Below are positions 16,062 to 25,006 of a stretch of DNA of 64,000 bases, piece after piece (within the stretch, counting starts at the first letter, position 1; each line of letters begins with the position of its first letter). Location: assembly GCF_003628535.1 (NCBI RefSeq), contig NZ_RBCI01000002.1, forward strand, positions 186,001 to 250,000. The letters run 5' to 3'. Both the position numbers and the translations under genes were made by a program. The notes beneath the pieces are model-generated. The model made no database searches. It saw nothing but the letters and a program-made list of their open reading frames with translations, and had not been told where the DNA came from. This DNA is from Flavisolibacter nicotianae. Lineage in GTDB: Bacteria > Bacteroidota > Bacteroidia > Chitinophagales > Chitinophagaceae.

Positions 16062-16643
16062 ATGGAAACAGAAAGACTCAAAAAATTCCTTTTGCAAGTG
16101 CACCCGCTTTCCGAAGAGGAACTGGCAGCACTTACGGCCACCTGGCAACCGCTGACGGTGAAGCGGAAGGTGGTGCTCACCGCGGCCGGTGAAACCGAAC
16201 GGTACCTGTATTTTGTCCTGGAGGGTATACAGCGTGCCTTTTACCTGGGTGACGACAACAAAGAAGCCACCATCGTGTTTACCTACCCGCCATCGTTCAG
16301 CGGTGTGGCCGATAGTTTTCTCACGCAAACCCCCTCCTTGTATTTTCTGGAAACACTGACGGCCAGCCGGCTGCTGCGTATGCACCACGATGAACTTACT
16401 GCGCTGATGGAACGGTATCCCGCCGTGCGGCAGCTGTTTTTCAAGGCCTCCGCTTTTGCACTCAAGGGCGCACTGGAGCGGCATATAGAATTGCAATGTT
16501 TTACCAATGAAGAAAAGTTCCGAACGCTGTTCCGGCGAAGCCCGCACCTGTTAAACCTGGTGCCGCACAAGTACCTGGCTTCTTATCTTGGTATCGACGC
16601 CACCAACTTCAGCAAGCTGCTGGCAAGGGTAAAGATTGAGTAA
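16062..16643 (+). CDS. Crp/Fnr-family regulator (cyclic-nucleotide-binding-like domain)
   Basis: 193 aa. The N-terminal half is a cNMP-binding-type jelly roll (LTVKRKVVLTAAGETERYLYFVLEGIQRAFY), followed by the dimer helix and a short C-terminal winged-helix segment (LNLVPHKYLASYLGIDATNFSKLLARVKIE) in the place of the DNA-recognition helix. The phosphate-binding RxS motif of true cAMP receptors is not evident, so the effector may be something else. Many Bacteroidota carry dozens of such regulators. It lies 28 bases after the serine hydrolase gene. Confidence 0.85.
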   Translation: METERLKKFLLQVHPLSEEELAALTATWQPLTVKRKVVLTAAGETERYLYFVLEGIQRAFYLGDDNKEATIVFTYPPSFSGVADSFLTQTPSLYFLETLTASRLLRMHHDELTALMERYPAVRQLFFKASAFALKGALERHIELQCFTNEEKFRTLFRRSPHLLNLVPHKYLASYLGIDATNFSKLLARVKIE

Positions 16644-16766
16644 GACCTGTAAGACATCGATGCAACCGTTTTAGCGCTCCCGTTTTTTCTGTTCCGTCGA
16701 AAACTTGGTATTCACCAAGATTCCTGTCTGCCCCTGTTTTCATTTTTGCGTTACTAAAACAACAAG

Positions 16767-17348
16767 ATGAATTACAACAGTCGTTCTTTGGTAGACAGCC
16801 TGCAGGCCGATGTGCGCAGCCTTATTTTACAGGTCAATCAATTGCAGATATTGCCGGCTTACCTGTTACAAGCACAACCCGCTTTTCAGCAGTGGAGCCC
16901 GGCACAGATACTGGAGCACCTGAATATGTATGCACGGCATTACATCCAAGCGATGGAAGAAGGTTTGCACCTGAACCAACAACCTGCCGCCACGAAATTT
17001 CGTCCGGGCTGGCTGGGCAACTATTTTACAAGGCTGATGATGCCGGAAGAAAACGGCAGCGTGAAAAACAAAATGAAGGCGCCAAAGCAGGCCATCCCCG
17101 CGTCACAGCCCGATGCCGAAATGCAGGTAGCGGAGTTCCTGCAGCACCAGCACCATTTGCTCAACCTGCTGGAAATTGCCAAAGGCGCCGACCTCGCGTC
17201 GGTACGTATCCCCACGACTTTGCACAAACTGGTACGCCTGAAACTTGGCGACACCTTCCGGTTTTTTATTGCACACGAGCAACGGCATTTTTTACAACTG
17301 CAAAATGCGTTGGCGATACTGGAAAAGAGAATGCACGTGGAGGCATAA
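16767..17348 (+). CDS. DinB-like four-helix protein
   Basis: 193 aa. The sequence fits the DinB/YfiT-like putative metalloenzyme fold: QQWSPAQILEHLNMYARHYI (His near residue 50), FLQHQHHLLNLLEIAKGADLAS in the middle, and FFIAHEQRHFLQLQNALAIL near the end, which supplies the second and third His of the usual H-H-H site. In other phyla members are thiol transferases or mycothiol/bacillithiol-dependent enzymes; here the substrate is unknown. Single gene, with a candidate -7 element CATTTTTG at about 16740. Confidence 0.85.
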   Translation: MNYNSRSLVDSLQADVRSLILQVNQLQILPAYLLQAQPAFQQWSPAQILEHLNMYARHYIQAMEEGLHLNQQPAATKFRPGWLGNYFTRLMMPEENGSVKNKMKAPKQAIPASQPDAEMQVAEFLQHQHHLLNLLEIAKGADLASVRIPTTLHKLVRLKLGDTFRFFIAHEQRHFLQLQNALAILEKRMHVEA

Positions 17349-17407
17349 CCATTGAAATGGAGGCTGTGTTTGGCCATGCGCCTTCGCGGTTTGCGGAGCA
17401 TATACCC

Positions 17408-17839
17408 TTACTTTTTCAGCAACTGGCCGAACCGTTTCAGGTCGGCCAGTTCGGCCGGAGAAAGCGGTTGGTTGTTGTTGTATTTCGATTGGAGAAAACG
17501 TACGGTTTTGTGCTGCGGGTATTTGGCCAGGATGGCTTCAATAAGCTGGCCCGTGCTTTCATCTTTTTGATAAAGCGGTGTGCTTTCTTTTGGTGCTTCC
17601 GACTTTGTGCGGTTGGGCATTTTGTTGATCATGGCTTCCAGCGACGCCAGCTTGCCCGGTGCGAGGTCTTCAATTTTTTGCGCTTTGGCGTAAAGACCCT
17701 GCAACTGGCCTTTGGTCAGCCAGCCACGGCTGATGTATTGTTTGTACAGGCTAATGATAAAGGACGAAACGGGGTAGGCGAGAATACAGGCTTCCAGTAC
17801 TTCGTTCACAATGTCGATACTGCCTTTTTTGTGTTCCAT
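17408..17839 (-). CDS. Hypothetical protein with two related helical segments
   Basis: 143 aa, soluble. I do not recognise a named family. Two segments look like copies of one unit: residues 20-54 (AYPVSSFIISLYKQYISRGW, then LTKGQLQGLYAKAQ) and 103-137 (KYPQHKTVRFLQSKYNNNQP, then LSPAELADLKRFGQ). Both follow the pattern YP-x6-L-x3-Y, then L-x3-QL/EL. The linker is Pro/Ser/Lys-rich. Such short helical repeats occur at the ends of phage helicases and other nucleic-acid enzymes, so a nucleic-acid role is possible but not shown. It lies 29 bases downstream of the methyltransferase gene, on the same strand. Confidence 0.7.
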   Translation of the reverse strand: MEHKKGSIDIVNEVLEACILAYPVSSFIISLYKQYISRGWLTKGQLQGLYAKAQKIEDLAPGKLASLEAMINKMPNRTKSEAPKESTPLYQKDESTGQLIEAILAKYPQHKTVRFLQSKYNNNQPLSPAELADLKRFGQLLKK

Positions 17840-17868
17840 TCGGTTGTTTGCGCAAGGGGTTGGTGATT

Positions 17869-19020
17869 TCAGGAGGCGGGCCTTTTTTCTTCCGGCGATT
17901 GTTCGTTGCTTCTTTCCGCTTCTTCCTGCACGATTGCGGGCTCAAGGTACGCCGCTTCGTATTGGTGTCGCAACTGATCGATGCAAATCGTTTCGTCGTT
18001 GCGTTTCACATACCAGAACAGCCAGCCGTTGCCGGTGTCTTTTTTCTGGATGGCAGCGCTGATCTTGTGAATGGAACCGGTGATGCCGTCGTGCTCCAGT
18101 GAGGCATCGGCCAGCACGATCGCCACCTGCTTTCCATCCCTGCTGAACAACGGCTCGCCGGTTGCGATGTAGCCCTTCTCTACCAGGTTGCCAAACGACA
18201 CCCGAGGCTTACGGTTTTCCATCTTGTATACTAGTAGCGAATGATCGAGAGGTTCAATTGTTTTCAGCCGCTCGTGGGCAATCCGAATGTAAAACGCGTC
18301 GCGTTCAAAGGCAATGAAATTCCGCCCCAGGCGCTTGGCTACCGCCGCCGTTGTGCCGCTGCCGGAAAAAGGATCCAGCACGACGTCGCCGGGATTGGAC
18401 GTGGAAAGAATCACCCGTTGCAACAGCGCTTCGGGCTTTTGCGTGGAGTGTGCTTTTTCTCCGTTTACCCTGATCCGTTCACTACCGGTGCAAATCGGGA
18501 TCAACCAGTCGCTGCGCATTTGCAGGTCGTCGTTTGCGGTCTTCATGGAGCGGTAGTGAAACGTGTAAAGCGAGTCTTTGGAACGGGTGGCCCAGATCAG
18601 TGTTTCGTGTGCATTGTTGAACCGTGTGCCCTTGAAATTGGGCATGGGATTGGTCTTTACCCACACCACGTCGTTCAGCAGCCAAAAGTCCAGGTCCTGC
18701 ATGATGGCGCCAACCCTGAATATGTTGTGATAGGTACCGATGACCCAGATGCTGCCGTTGGTCTTCAACACGCGGCGACATTCGCTTAGCCAGGCACGAC
18801 AGAATTTGTCGTAGGCCTGGGTTGATTCGAACTTGTCCCAGGTATCATCCACTGCATCCACCCTGGTAAAGTTGGGCCGGTACAACTCGCCGTTTAACTG
18901 CAGGTTGTAGGGCGGGTCGGCGAAAATGAGGTCAACCGAATTGGCCGGCAGCATTTGCAACAGGTCGATGCAGTCGCCTTGAACGAACGTGTTCAGCGGA
19001 AAGGGGCCAATTTTCGACAT
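17869..19020 (-). CDS. DNA adenine N6-methyltransferase, CcrM/HinfI-like, with RAMA-type C-terminal domain
   Basis: 383 aa. Motif IV DPPYNL (LIFADPPYNLQLNG) is N-terminal and motif I DPFSGSGTT (DVVLDPFSGSGTTAAVA) is C-terminal, the beta-class order. The overall sequence (FNNAHETLIWATRS, KAHSTQKPEALLQRVI) is very close in type to M.HinfI and CcrM, which methylate GANTC. Residues 270-345 form a RAMA-like extension as in CcrM (VSFGNLVEKGYI...GSIHKISAAIQ). The tail is acidic. No restriction endonuclease gene is adjacent, so this is probably an orphan epigenetic enzyme. I chose ATG 19020 (MSKIGPFPLN); 19038 is also possible. Confidence 0.9.
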   Translation of the reverse strand: MSKIGPFPLNTFVQGDCIDLLQMLPANSVDLIFADPPYNLQLNGELYRPNFTRVDAVDDTWDKFESTQAYDKFCRAWLSECRRVLKTNGSIWVIGTYHNIFRVGAIMQDLDFWLLNDVVWVKTNPMPNFKGTRFNNAHETLIWATRSKDSLYTFHYRSMKTANDDLQMRSDWLIPICTGSERIRVNGEKAHSTQKPEALLQRVILSTSNPGDVVLDPFSGSGTTAAVAKRLGRNFIAFERDAFYIRIAHERLKTIEPLDHSLLVYKMENRKPRVSFGNLVEKGYIATGEPLFSRDGKQVAIVLADASLEHDGITGSIHKISAAIQKKDTGNGWLFWYVKRNDETICIDQLRHQYEAAYLEPAIVQEEAERSNEQSPEEKRPAS

Positions 19021-19040
19021 GGCAGGGGGTTTCAACAAAT

Positions 19041-20801
19041 TTACTGTTTTGCCGCTGTTTGTTTTTTATAGGCCAGTTTCGTTGGGGCACCGATCGATTT
19101 GAGCACGCCGACGAGGATGGTCTTCCACACGAGCATCATAAAGCCGCCGGTCGGGTCGCGTTGAAAACTGCCCTGCTCCACTCGCGGTGTTTTCCCACCT
19201 TTTGGATTGTCTTTTTTTAACACCACCAGGTTGGCCAGGAGCGAGGTGACGTCTTTTTTGTCCAGTGTTGTTTTGCCCTGGTCTTTTTCGAGCAAGGCCA
19301 GCTTTAAATCGTTGTAAAGCACCTGCACGGTTCCGCTGGCACCCGTTTCGTCACCCCTGATGGTGGCGTCAAGTTTTTTCAGTTCACCTTTTTCCACCCT
19401 CATCATTCCCAGCGGCGCTGTAAAAGAATTCAACAGACTCCCGGCATATGGCGTCGCTGAATGAACGGAGGCGGAAAAGCGGCCGGATTTTGCCCGGCGC
19501 ATGTCGAATTCAAACCGTGCCCGCACGGGAACCTGGTGCATGAGCAAAGCGGTTCCGTTGACCACGACCGGTGCTTTGTTTTGGTTGCCGGCATTGGTAA
19601 TATCCATCGACGCATTATCGAAATAAATGGTTCCGCTTTGTTGTGAAAGCGGATTGTACTCCTCGTACGATAGATCGAGGTTGCGGATCTTTATTCGGGC
19701 AATATCCAGTTTAAACGGAAGTTTCAGCAACAACTGGTTGGGAAAGTTGCCCAGCTTTTTTTTCGACGGGAGGCTGCGGTTAAAATACACCGAGAATTTT
19801 CCACCTCTCATTTCTACTTCAGTAGCCAGCACGTCTTCTTCGTTGAGCAGAGACCACCAGTCCACGCCGGTCAGGGTAACCGTCGGAATGGAAAGCCCGT
19901 ACATTTCCTTTGCCTGCTTCTGCTTTTTGACAAAGGCCTGCTTGCTAAGCGGTGAACCAAAGGAAAATTTGTTTAACGTGATCTGCTTTTGTGCCGCATT
20001 CACCGAAACGCCGGCGATCTTCAGGTTGTACAAGCCGTCTTTTGTTCTGCTGCTATAATCGTGAAAATCGAGGCGGGCTTCTTTTGCAAAAAGAAAGCGG
20101 CTTTTATCCGCCCGGGTTTCTTCGTTGAGCAGGATGTCTTTCATCAGCACCTGCACGTTGGCAAATCGTTTCGTTGTACCCTTTTGTTTGTCGTGCACAC
20201 TGATGTTGCCATCCTGCACAACCAGCTTGTCCAGCGAGAGTTTTTGCATTTCTTTCAGGAAGCGTTGCGTGAAGTCGCATTCGGGTTTTGTCCTGCCGGC
20301 TTTGTAATGCACGATTTCGATCTCGGGGTTCACCAGTTTCACGAGTTTGTAATCCATGGTTTTGCTGGTGATGGCGTCGTCGAGGTTCACGCCTTCGATG
20401 TGCAAATTTTTAAACGCAAATGTGAAAACGTCATCGGGCAAAAGCCCCGATGCTTTCAGGGCTTCAAGCTGTTTTGCGTCCGGACGAACCGTTACGTTTC
20501 GCAACGCAATGGTGGATGCCAGCACATCTACTGTCAAATCGCCAACGGTCAGCTCGTACAAACCATTTGAACTTTTTTTCAGCAGTTGCTGCAGGCGTTC
20601 AACAAAGTGCGGACGCAGGTCGAGGGCGGAGACTTTTTTACCTCCTAGCGTATCTGTTTTTTTCCCTTCACGCACAAGATTATTGCCCGTGGCTTTTTCC
20701 TCGTCGCGGATAGTGGCACGCAGGTAAACCTGTACCGCAAAATAACCGGCAATGAGCAGCAGGGCCGGGGAGAGCAGCAAAAGAAGTCGTTTCCTGGACA
20801 T
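19041..20801 (-). CDS. AsmA-like/DUF748-type membrane-anchored protein
   Basis: 586 aa. One N-terminal membrane anchor (residues 5-25, LLLLLSPALLLIAGYFAVQV) and a long periplasmic region of repeated beta-strands (LTVGDLTVDVLASTIALRNV; IHIEG-like strands; IRNLDLSYEEYN; YAGSLLNSFTAPLG), typical of AsmA/TamB-related proteins that bridge the envelope and move lipids. The end contains FMMLVWKTILVGVLKSIGAP, a conserved C-terminal element of Bacteroidota members. I use ATG 20801 (MSRKRLLLLL); the frame extends to 20849. It ends 20 bases before the methyltransferase start and may share its transcript. Confidence 0.75.
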   Translation of the reverse strand: MSRKRLLLLLSPALLLIAGYFAVQVYLRATIRDEEKATGNNLVREGKKTDTLGGKKVSALDLRPHFVERLQQLLKKSSNGLYELTVGDLTVDVLASTIALRNVTVRPDAKQLEALKASGLLPDDVFTFAFKNLHIEGVNLDDAITSKTMDYKLVKLVNPEIEIVHYKAGRTKPECDFTQRFLKEMQKLSLDKLVVQDGNISVHDKQKGTTKRFANVQVLMKDILLNEETRADKSRFLFAKEARLDFHDYSSRTKDGLYNLKIAGVSVNAAQKQITLNKFSFGSPLSKQAFVKKQKQAKEMYGLSIPTVTLTGVDWWSLLNEEDVLATEVEMRGGKFSVYFNRSLPSKKKLGNFPNQLLLKLPFKLDIARIKIRNLDLSYEEYNPLSQQSGTIYFDNASMDITNAGNQNKAPVVVNGTALLMHQVPVRARFEFDMRRAKSGRFSASVHSATPYAGSLLNSFTAPLGMMRVEKGELKKLDATIRGDETGASGTVQVLYNDLKLALLEKDQGKTTLDKKDVTSLLANLVVLKKDNPKGGKTPRVEQGSFQRDPTGGFMMLVWKTILVGVLKSIGAPTKLAYKKQTAAKQ

Positions 20802-20909
20802 CACCGGAAGGATTTCAAAAGGCAAGCCAGAACAGTCTCGTGCCGCCAAAGCCGCACAACGCTTGTATCATGGCATCAAGGTTGTAAAGGTTGGGGGAAA
20901 TGATGCCTC

Positions 20910-21719
20910 ATGAACAAGCTCGTATCCGAAACAGAATATAGCTGGAACAAGATTCCGCTGCTCACGCTTTTATTCTGGATCATGAAAATAACGGCCACAA
21001 CGCTGGGCGAAACCGGCGGCGACCTGGTGGCGCAAACGCTTAACGTCGGTTATGCGGTGAGCACACTGATCTTTTTGGGTTTTTTCCTCGTGGTGCTGAC
21101 GCTGCAGCTCCTGGCCAAACGCTACATTCCACCCATTTACTGGGCCGTGATCGTGGCAACGAGTACCGCGGGAACAACCATGTCGGATTACATGGACGGA
21201 ACGTTGCAGCTTGGTTATGCCAAGGGTGCCATGCTGCTTGTTTCCCTTCTCATTGTAGTTCTGTTGATATGGAAGATGGTGGAGAAGAGTTTGTCGGTGA
21301 ACCGAATCAGCAGCTTTCGCGGCGAAATTTTTTACTGGCTGGCGATTCTTGTTTCCAATACCCTGGGTACGGCGCTGGGCGATTTTCTTGCCGATGATTC
21401 CGGGCTGGGTTTCGGTGGCAGTGCGCTGCTCATTACGGCTGCGCTGGTGTTGGTTGTGCTGGCCTACTTCTTTACAAAAATCTCCCGTGTTGTGCTGTTC
21501 TGGATTGCGTTTGTGCTGACCCGTCCTTTTGGCGCCACCTTTGGCGACCTGCTAACCAAGCCGCACGAACAAGGCGGGCTTGCTTACGGCACAAAGGGGT
21601 CGTCGCTTATTCTGTTGGTGTTGCTGATCGGTCTCGTGATTTACGAAATGGTGCGGCAATCGAAGCAGGCGGGTGGTGAACGGTACAGCCACCAGCGGGT
21701 GAAGGTCGTAACGCGGTAA
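20910..21719 (+). CDS. Integral membrane protein of COG4705 type with four internal repeats
   Basis: 269 aa, about eight membrane segments. The chain consists of four related units of two helices, each with a G/D-containing signature: TTLGETGGDLVAQTLNVGYA (residues 30-49), STAGTTMSDYMDGTLQLGYA (about 86-105), NTLGTALGDFLADDSGLGFG (about 151-170) and RPFGATFGDLLTKPHEQGG (about 210-228). The Asp and Gly positions are conserved in all four and probably line a common site. Members are annotated only as membrane-anchored protein; some are linked to metal resistance by position, which I cannot judge here. A strong bidirectional terminator follows. Confidence 0.8.
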   Translation: MNKLVSETEYSWNKIPLLTLLFWIMKITATTLGETGGDLVAQTLNVGYAVSTLIFLGFFLVVLTLQLLAKRYIPPIYWAVIVATSTAGTTMSDYMDGTLQLGYAKGAMLLVSLLIVVLLIWKMVEKSLSVNRISSFRGEIFYWLAILVSNTLGTALGDFLADDSGLGFGGSALLITAALVLVVLAYFFTKISRVVLFWIAFVLTRPFGATFGDLLTKPHEQGGLAYGTKGSSLILLVLLIGLVIYEMVRQSKQAGGERYSHQRVKVVTR

Positions 21720-21775
21720 CCCGCTTTAATGCTGCTTGTTCAACGGCAGTGGAGCGAAAAATTTTACCGAAGAAA

Positions 21776-21803
21776 AAAGGGCTGCCGTTGCGGGCAGCCC
21801 TTT
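21776..21803. terminator. Bidirectional intrinsic terminator
   Basis: AAAGGGCTGCC and GGCAGCCCTTT form a perfect 11-base-pair stem with loop GTTGCG, flanked by A-rich sequence on the left and T-rich on the right. It lies between the convergent COG4705-type and M16 peptidase genes and can serve both. Confidence 0.9.
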
Positions 21804-21822
21804 GCGTTTTTTGCGAACAGGG

Positions 21823-24777
21823 TTAGAAGGCCCTGCTCACATTTTCGTATCCGAACAGGTCATCTACGGCCACTTTTTTCACCTCCCCGTATTTCTTCAG
21901 GTCGTCTACATTGATCTTTTTTTCCGAGGCAATCACGGTGTACGTGAACGGCTGGTTCTGGAACTGCTGCTGGTGGTAAGCGGCAATATCGGCCAGTGTC
22001 AGTTTGTCGAGTTCATTGTACACGGTCTTGCGCACATCTTCCGTCAGGCCTTTCTTCTTTGCATTCAGGTAGCTGAAGATGATGGCGTCTTTGGTGATGC
22101 GCTGTGTTTCGATGTCTTTTTTCTGACTCTTCACTGCGTTCACAAAATTCTGCTCTGTCTTCGGCATTTCCTTCAGCAGGTCGTTCATGCCGTTGATGGC
22201 ATCGTTCATCTTGTCGGCCTGGCTGCCCACGTACCCCACAAAGGTGTAATCGTCTTCCTTCTTGGCCGGGGTCTGCACAAACGCATAGGTTGAGTAGGCC
22301 AGCGCTTTTGATTCGCGGATGGTCTGGAACACAACGGAACTCATGCCACCACCGAAATAGTTGTTGTACAAGTTGATCTTGGCCGTGCTTTTCGGATCGT
22401 ACTGGCCGAGGTCACGCACCCAGTAGATCTCCGATTGCACCGCATCGTAATCGTTGAACAGAACCTGGTTGGCTGCTTGTTTCAATGGTTTGAACTGAAC
22501 GGCTTTGGGGGCCGCTGTCCATGCTTTGGGCATTGGGTGAAGCCTGCTGATGTCGGCACTCAGTTTGGCCAGGGGTGAAGGACCATAGTAAAGCACGTCG
22601 TGCTTGTACGACGGCAGCGCATGCAGCAGCGCGACAAGGTCTTCGGCCCTGAGTGATTTGATCTCTTCGTTTGTCAGTACATAATTGAACGGGTTGTTGG
22701 CTCCGTACACTGCGTAGTCGCGGATCGCAGCAGCAATCGCCTGTTTGTTGGTCTTGTTGTTGGCGCGGCTTTTCAGCAGGCGGTCTTTCAGCGCTTCCAG
22801 TGCTTTTTCATCTGCCTGGCAATTGCGCAGCAGGTGTTCGAACAGGGCTACCGACTGGTCGAAGTTTTCCTGCAGGCCGCTGATGGTGATGGTGGTTTCT
22901 TCGTTGGCCGCATTGGCAGAAAAGCTGCTCGCCAGGTTGTAAAACTGCTTGGTGATGTCTTCGGCCGTGTATTTCTCGGTACCCAAAAACTGCAGGTACT
23001 GCAGTGCAATGGGAAGCATGCGGTTGTTGAAATTGCCCATGCTGAAATAATAGTTCAGGCGGAACAGGCTGTTGTCTTTGTTGGGAACAGTCAACACGTC
23101 GGCCAGTCCGGCTTTTCCTTTCTGGATGTCTTTGTTGTAATCCATCCATACCGGCTGGGTGGGCGCCAACGCATCTTTGGTGATCGATTTTACAAAATCG
23201 GATTGTTTGCCGGCATTGGTTTCTACCGGGGTGATGGCCGGCTTTTCCACCTTCACGATGTTTTTGTCTTCGCCTTTGCGTTTATAGATCACCGCATAGT
23301 TGTCGGCGAGGAAAAAGCGGTTGGCAAAATCCACGATCTCTTTCTTGGTTACCTTGGCCATGTCGTCCAGTTGCGCCACGTTTTTATCCCATCCCTGTCC
23401 GCGGTTTTTGATAAACTGGTCCACGATGTCTTCCACGCGGTTGGCGTTGTTTTCCATCGCTGTCAGTTGGCTCAGTTTGTAGTTGGCCACGATGGCCTTG
23501 ATCAGCGATTCGTCGAACTCGCCCTTTTTCAGCTTGTCAATTTGCTCCAGCAAAATGTCTTTCACCTGTTCCAGCGTCTGACCCTGTTTTGGATTGGCCA
23601 GCAGCACAAACACGCCGTAGTCTTTGTATTGACGCACACCGGCGCTGGCACCGAGCACTTTCTGGCTCTTGTTTAAATTCAGGTCCAGCAGACCGGCTTT
23701 GCCGTTAGCAAGGATGGAAGAGGTAAGGTCGGCCAAAAAGGCTTCACGTGAGTTGGACGGACCGGTGCGGTATACAATGCGCATGGTTTCGGCCGAAGGA
23801 CCATAGATCTCTTTTACCACGGCGCCTTTCACCGGTGCTTCCACAGGGCCTTTGTATTCTTCCACCGGTTTGGGCTGCATGTAATTGAAAGCAGCGTCCA
23901 CCTTTTTGATCACTTCGTCCGGGTTGAAATCTCCCGCCAGCACAATGGCCATGTTGTTGGGCACATAGAATTTGTAGTAGTACTCGCGGATCGCTTTCAG
24001 GGAAGGATTTTTCAGGTGCTCGATGGTGCCAATGGTGGTTTGCTGCCCGTAGTTGTGCGTGGGGAACAGCAGGCTATGCATAGCTTCCTGCACCTTCCAG
24101 CCGTCGTTGTCGAGCGAACGGTTTTTCTCTTCGTATACGGCTTCCAGTTCCGTGTGAAAAATGCGGAAAATCGGTTGACGGAAGCGTTCGGACTGGATGG
24201 TTAAGAATTTATCCAGCGCAGTGGCGGGAATGTTTTCTTCGTACACCGTTTCCTCCACCCAGGTATGGGCGTTGGTGCCCTGCGAACCGAGAGCCGCCAT
24301 CATCTTGTCGTACTCGTTGGCAATGGCGTATTTGGCAGCAATACCCGACACGCTGTCAATGGTGTGGTAGATGGTTTTGCGTTGTGCTGCATCCGTGGTC
24401 GAGTTGTACTGCTCGTAAAGATTGTCTACCTGGTCGAGGTAAGGCTTTTCCTGTGCCCAGTTGAGCGAACCAAATTTGTCAGTGCCCTTGAACAGGAGGT
24501 GTTCGAGGTAGTGCGCAAGGCCGGTGTGATCTTTGGGATCGGTGTTGCTGCCGGTACGCACCGGGATGCGAACGGCAATGCGGGGCTCTTTTTTGTTGGG
24601 CGATAGGGCGACCGTCAGACCGTTCTTCAACGTGTAAAAACGGGTTCCCATCGGGTCGTTGGTAACATACCTGTACGTGTAGCCGCCAGCGGTAGCGGTC
24701 TTCCATTCGTACTTTTTTTGTGCCTGTGCCGCGGTGCTAACCACAAGCAGCAGGAGAAACAAGTGCGTAAACTTCAT
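21823..24777 (-). CDS. M16-family zinc peptidase, two M16 units in one chain, exported
   Basis: 984 aa. Signal peptide MKFTHLFLLLLVVSTAAQAQ. The first half has the inverted zinc motif HYLEH (His89, Glu92, His93, in GLAHYLEHLLFKGT) and the distal Glu region LEAVYEEKNRSLDNDGW. The M16_C segments (YKFYVPNNMAIVLAGDFNPDE and, in the second half, LYYGPSPLAKLSAD) show the tandem arrangement of pitrilysin/PqqL-like enzymes; the second catalytic half is inactive, as usual. It degrades peptides in the periplasm or at the outer membrane. Start fixed at 24777 by the signal peptide; 42 upstream codons to 24903 look non-coding. Confidence 0.93.
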   Translation of the reverse strand: MKFTHLFLLLLVVSTAAQAQKKYEWKTATAGGYTYRYVTNDPMGTRFYTLKNGLTVALSPNKKEPRIAVRIPVRTGSNTDPKDHTGLAHYLEHLLFKGTDKFGSLNWAQEKPYLDQVDNLYEQYNSTTDAAQRKTIYHTIDSVSGIAAKYAIANEYDKMMAALGSQGTNAHTWVEETVYEENIPATALDKFLTIQSERFRQPIFRIFHTELEAVYEEKNRSLDNDGWKVQEAMHSLLFPTHNYGQQTTIGTIEHLKNPSLKAIREYYYKFYVPNNMAIVLAGDFNPDEVIKKVDAAFNYMQPKPVEEYKGPVEAPVKGAVVKEIYGPSAETMRIVYRTGPSNSREAFLADLTSSILANGKAGLLDLNLNKSQKVLGASAGVRQYKDYGVFVLLANPKQGQTLEQVKDILLEQIDKLKKGEFDESLIKAIVANYKLSQLTAMENNANRVEDIVDQFIKNRGQGWDKNVAQLDDMAKVTKKEIVDFANRFFLADNYAVIYKRKGEDKNIVKVEKPAITPVETNAGKQSDFVKSITKDALAPTQPVWMDYNKDIQKGKAGLADVLTVPNKDNSLFRLNYYFSMGNFNNRMLPIALQYLQFLGTEKYTAEDITKQFYNLASSFSANAANEETTITISGLQENFDQSVALFEHLLRNCQADEKALEALKDRLLKSRANNKTNKQAIAAAIRDYAVYGANNPFNYVLTNEEIKSLRAEDLVALLHALPSYKHDVLYYGPSPLAKLSADISRLHPMPKAWTAAPKAVQFKPLKQAANQVLFNDYDAVQSEIYWVRDLGQYDPKSTAKINLYNNYFGGGMSSVVFQTIRESKALAYSTYAFVQTPAKKEDDYTFVGYVGSQADKMNDAINGMNDLLKEMPKTEQNFVNAVKSQKKDIETQRITKDAIIFSYLNAKKKGLTEDVRKTVYNELDKLTLADIAAYHQQQFQNQPFTYTVIASEKKINVDDLKKYGEVKKVAVDDLFGYENVSRAF

Positions 24778-25006
24778 GCTGTGTTTATTTTGAAAAAGAA
24801 TAAGCGGATGTTTTGTTATCCAGTCTGTTGGTGCCGTTCCGGTTGCAGGGAGAAAGGACGTAATATAAGTCCGGAACGGCTGACAACGGTTACCACTCAT
24901 CATAAAATATTTTGAAAGGCGGAGCCGGATACGCTTTGTGTTGGCCGTTCGCGAAAGGTGGTGTAAAATCGTTACCGTAGTTTCGGTTCCCTAATTCCAC
25001 CTGCAC

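Noticed and set aside
17869-19020. Restriction-modification system
   Set aside because: No endonuclease-like gene is adjacent; the neighbours are an AsmA-like gene and a small unknown protein.
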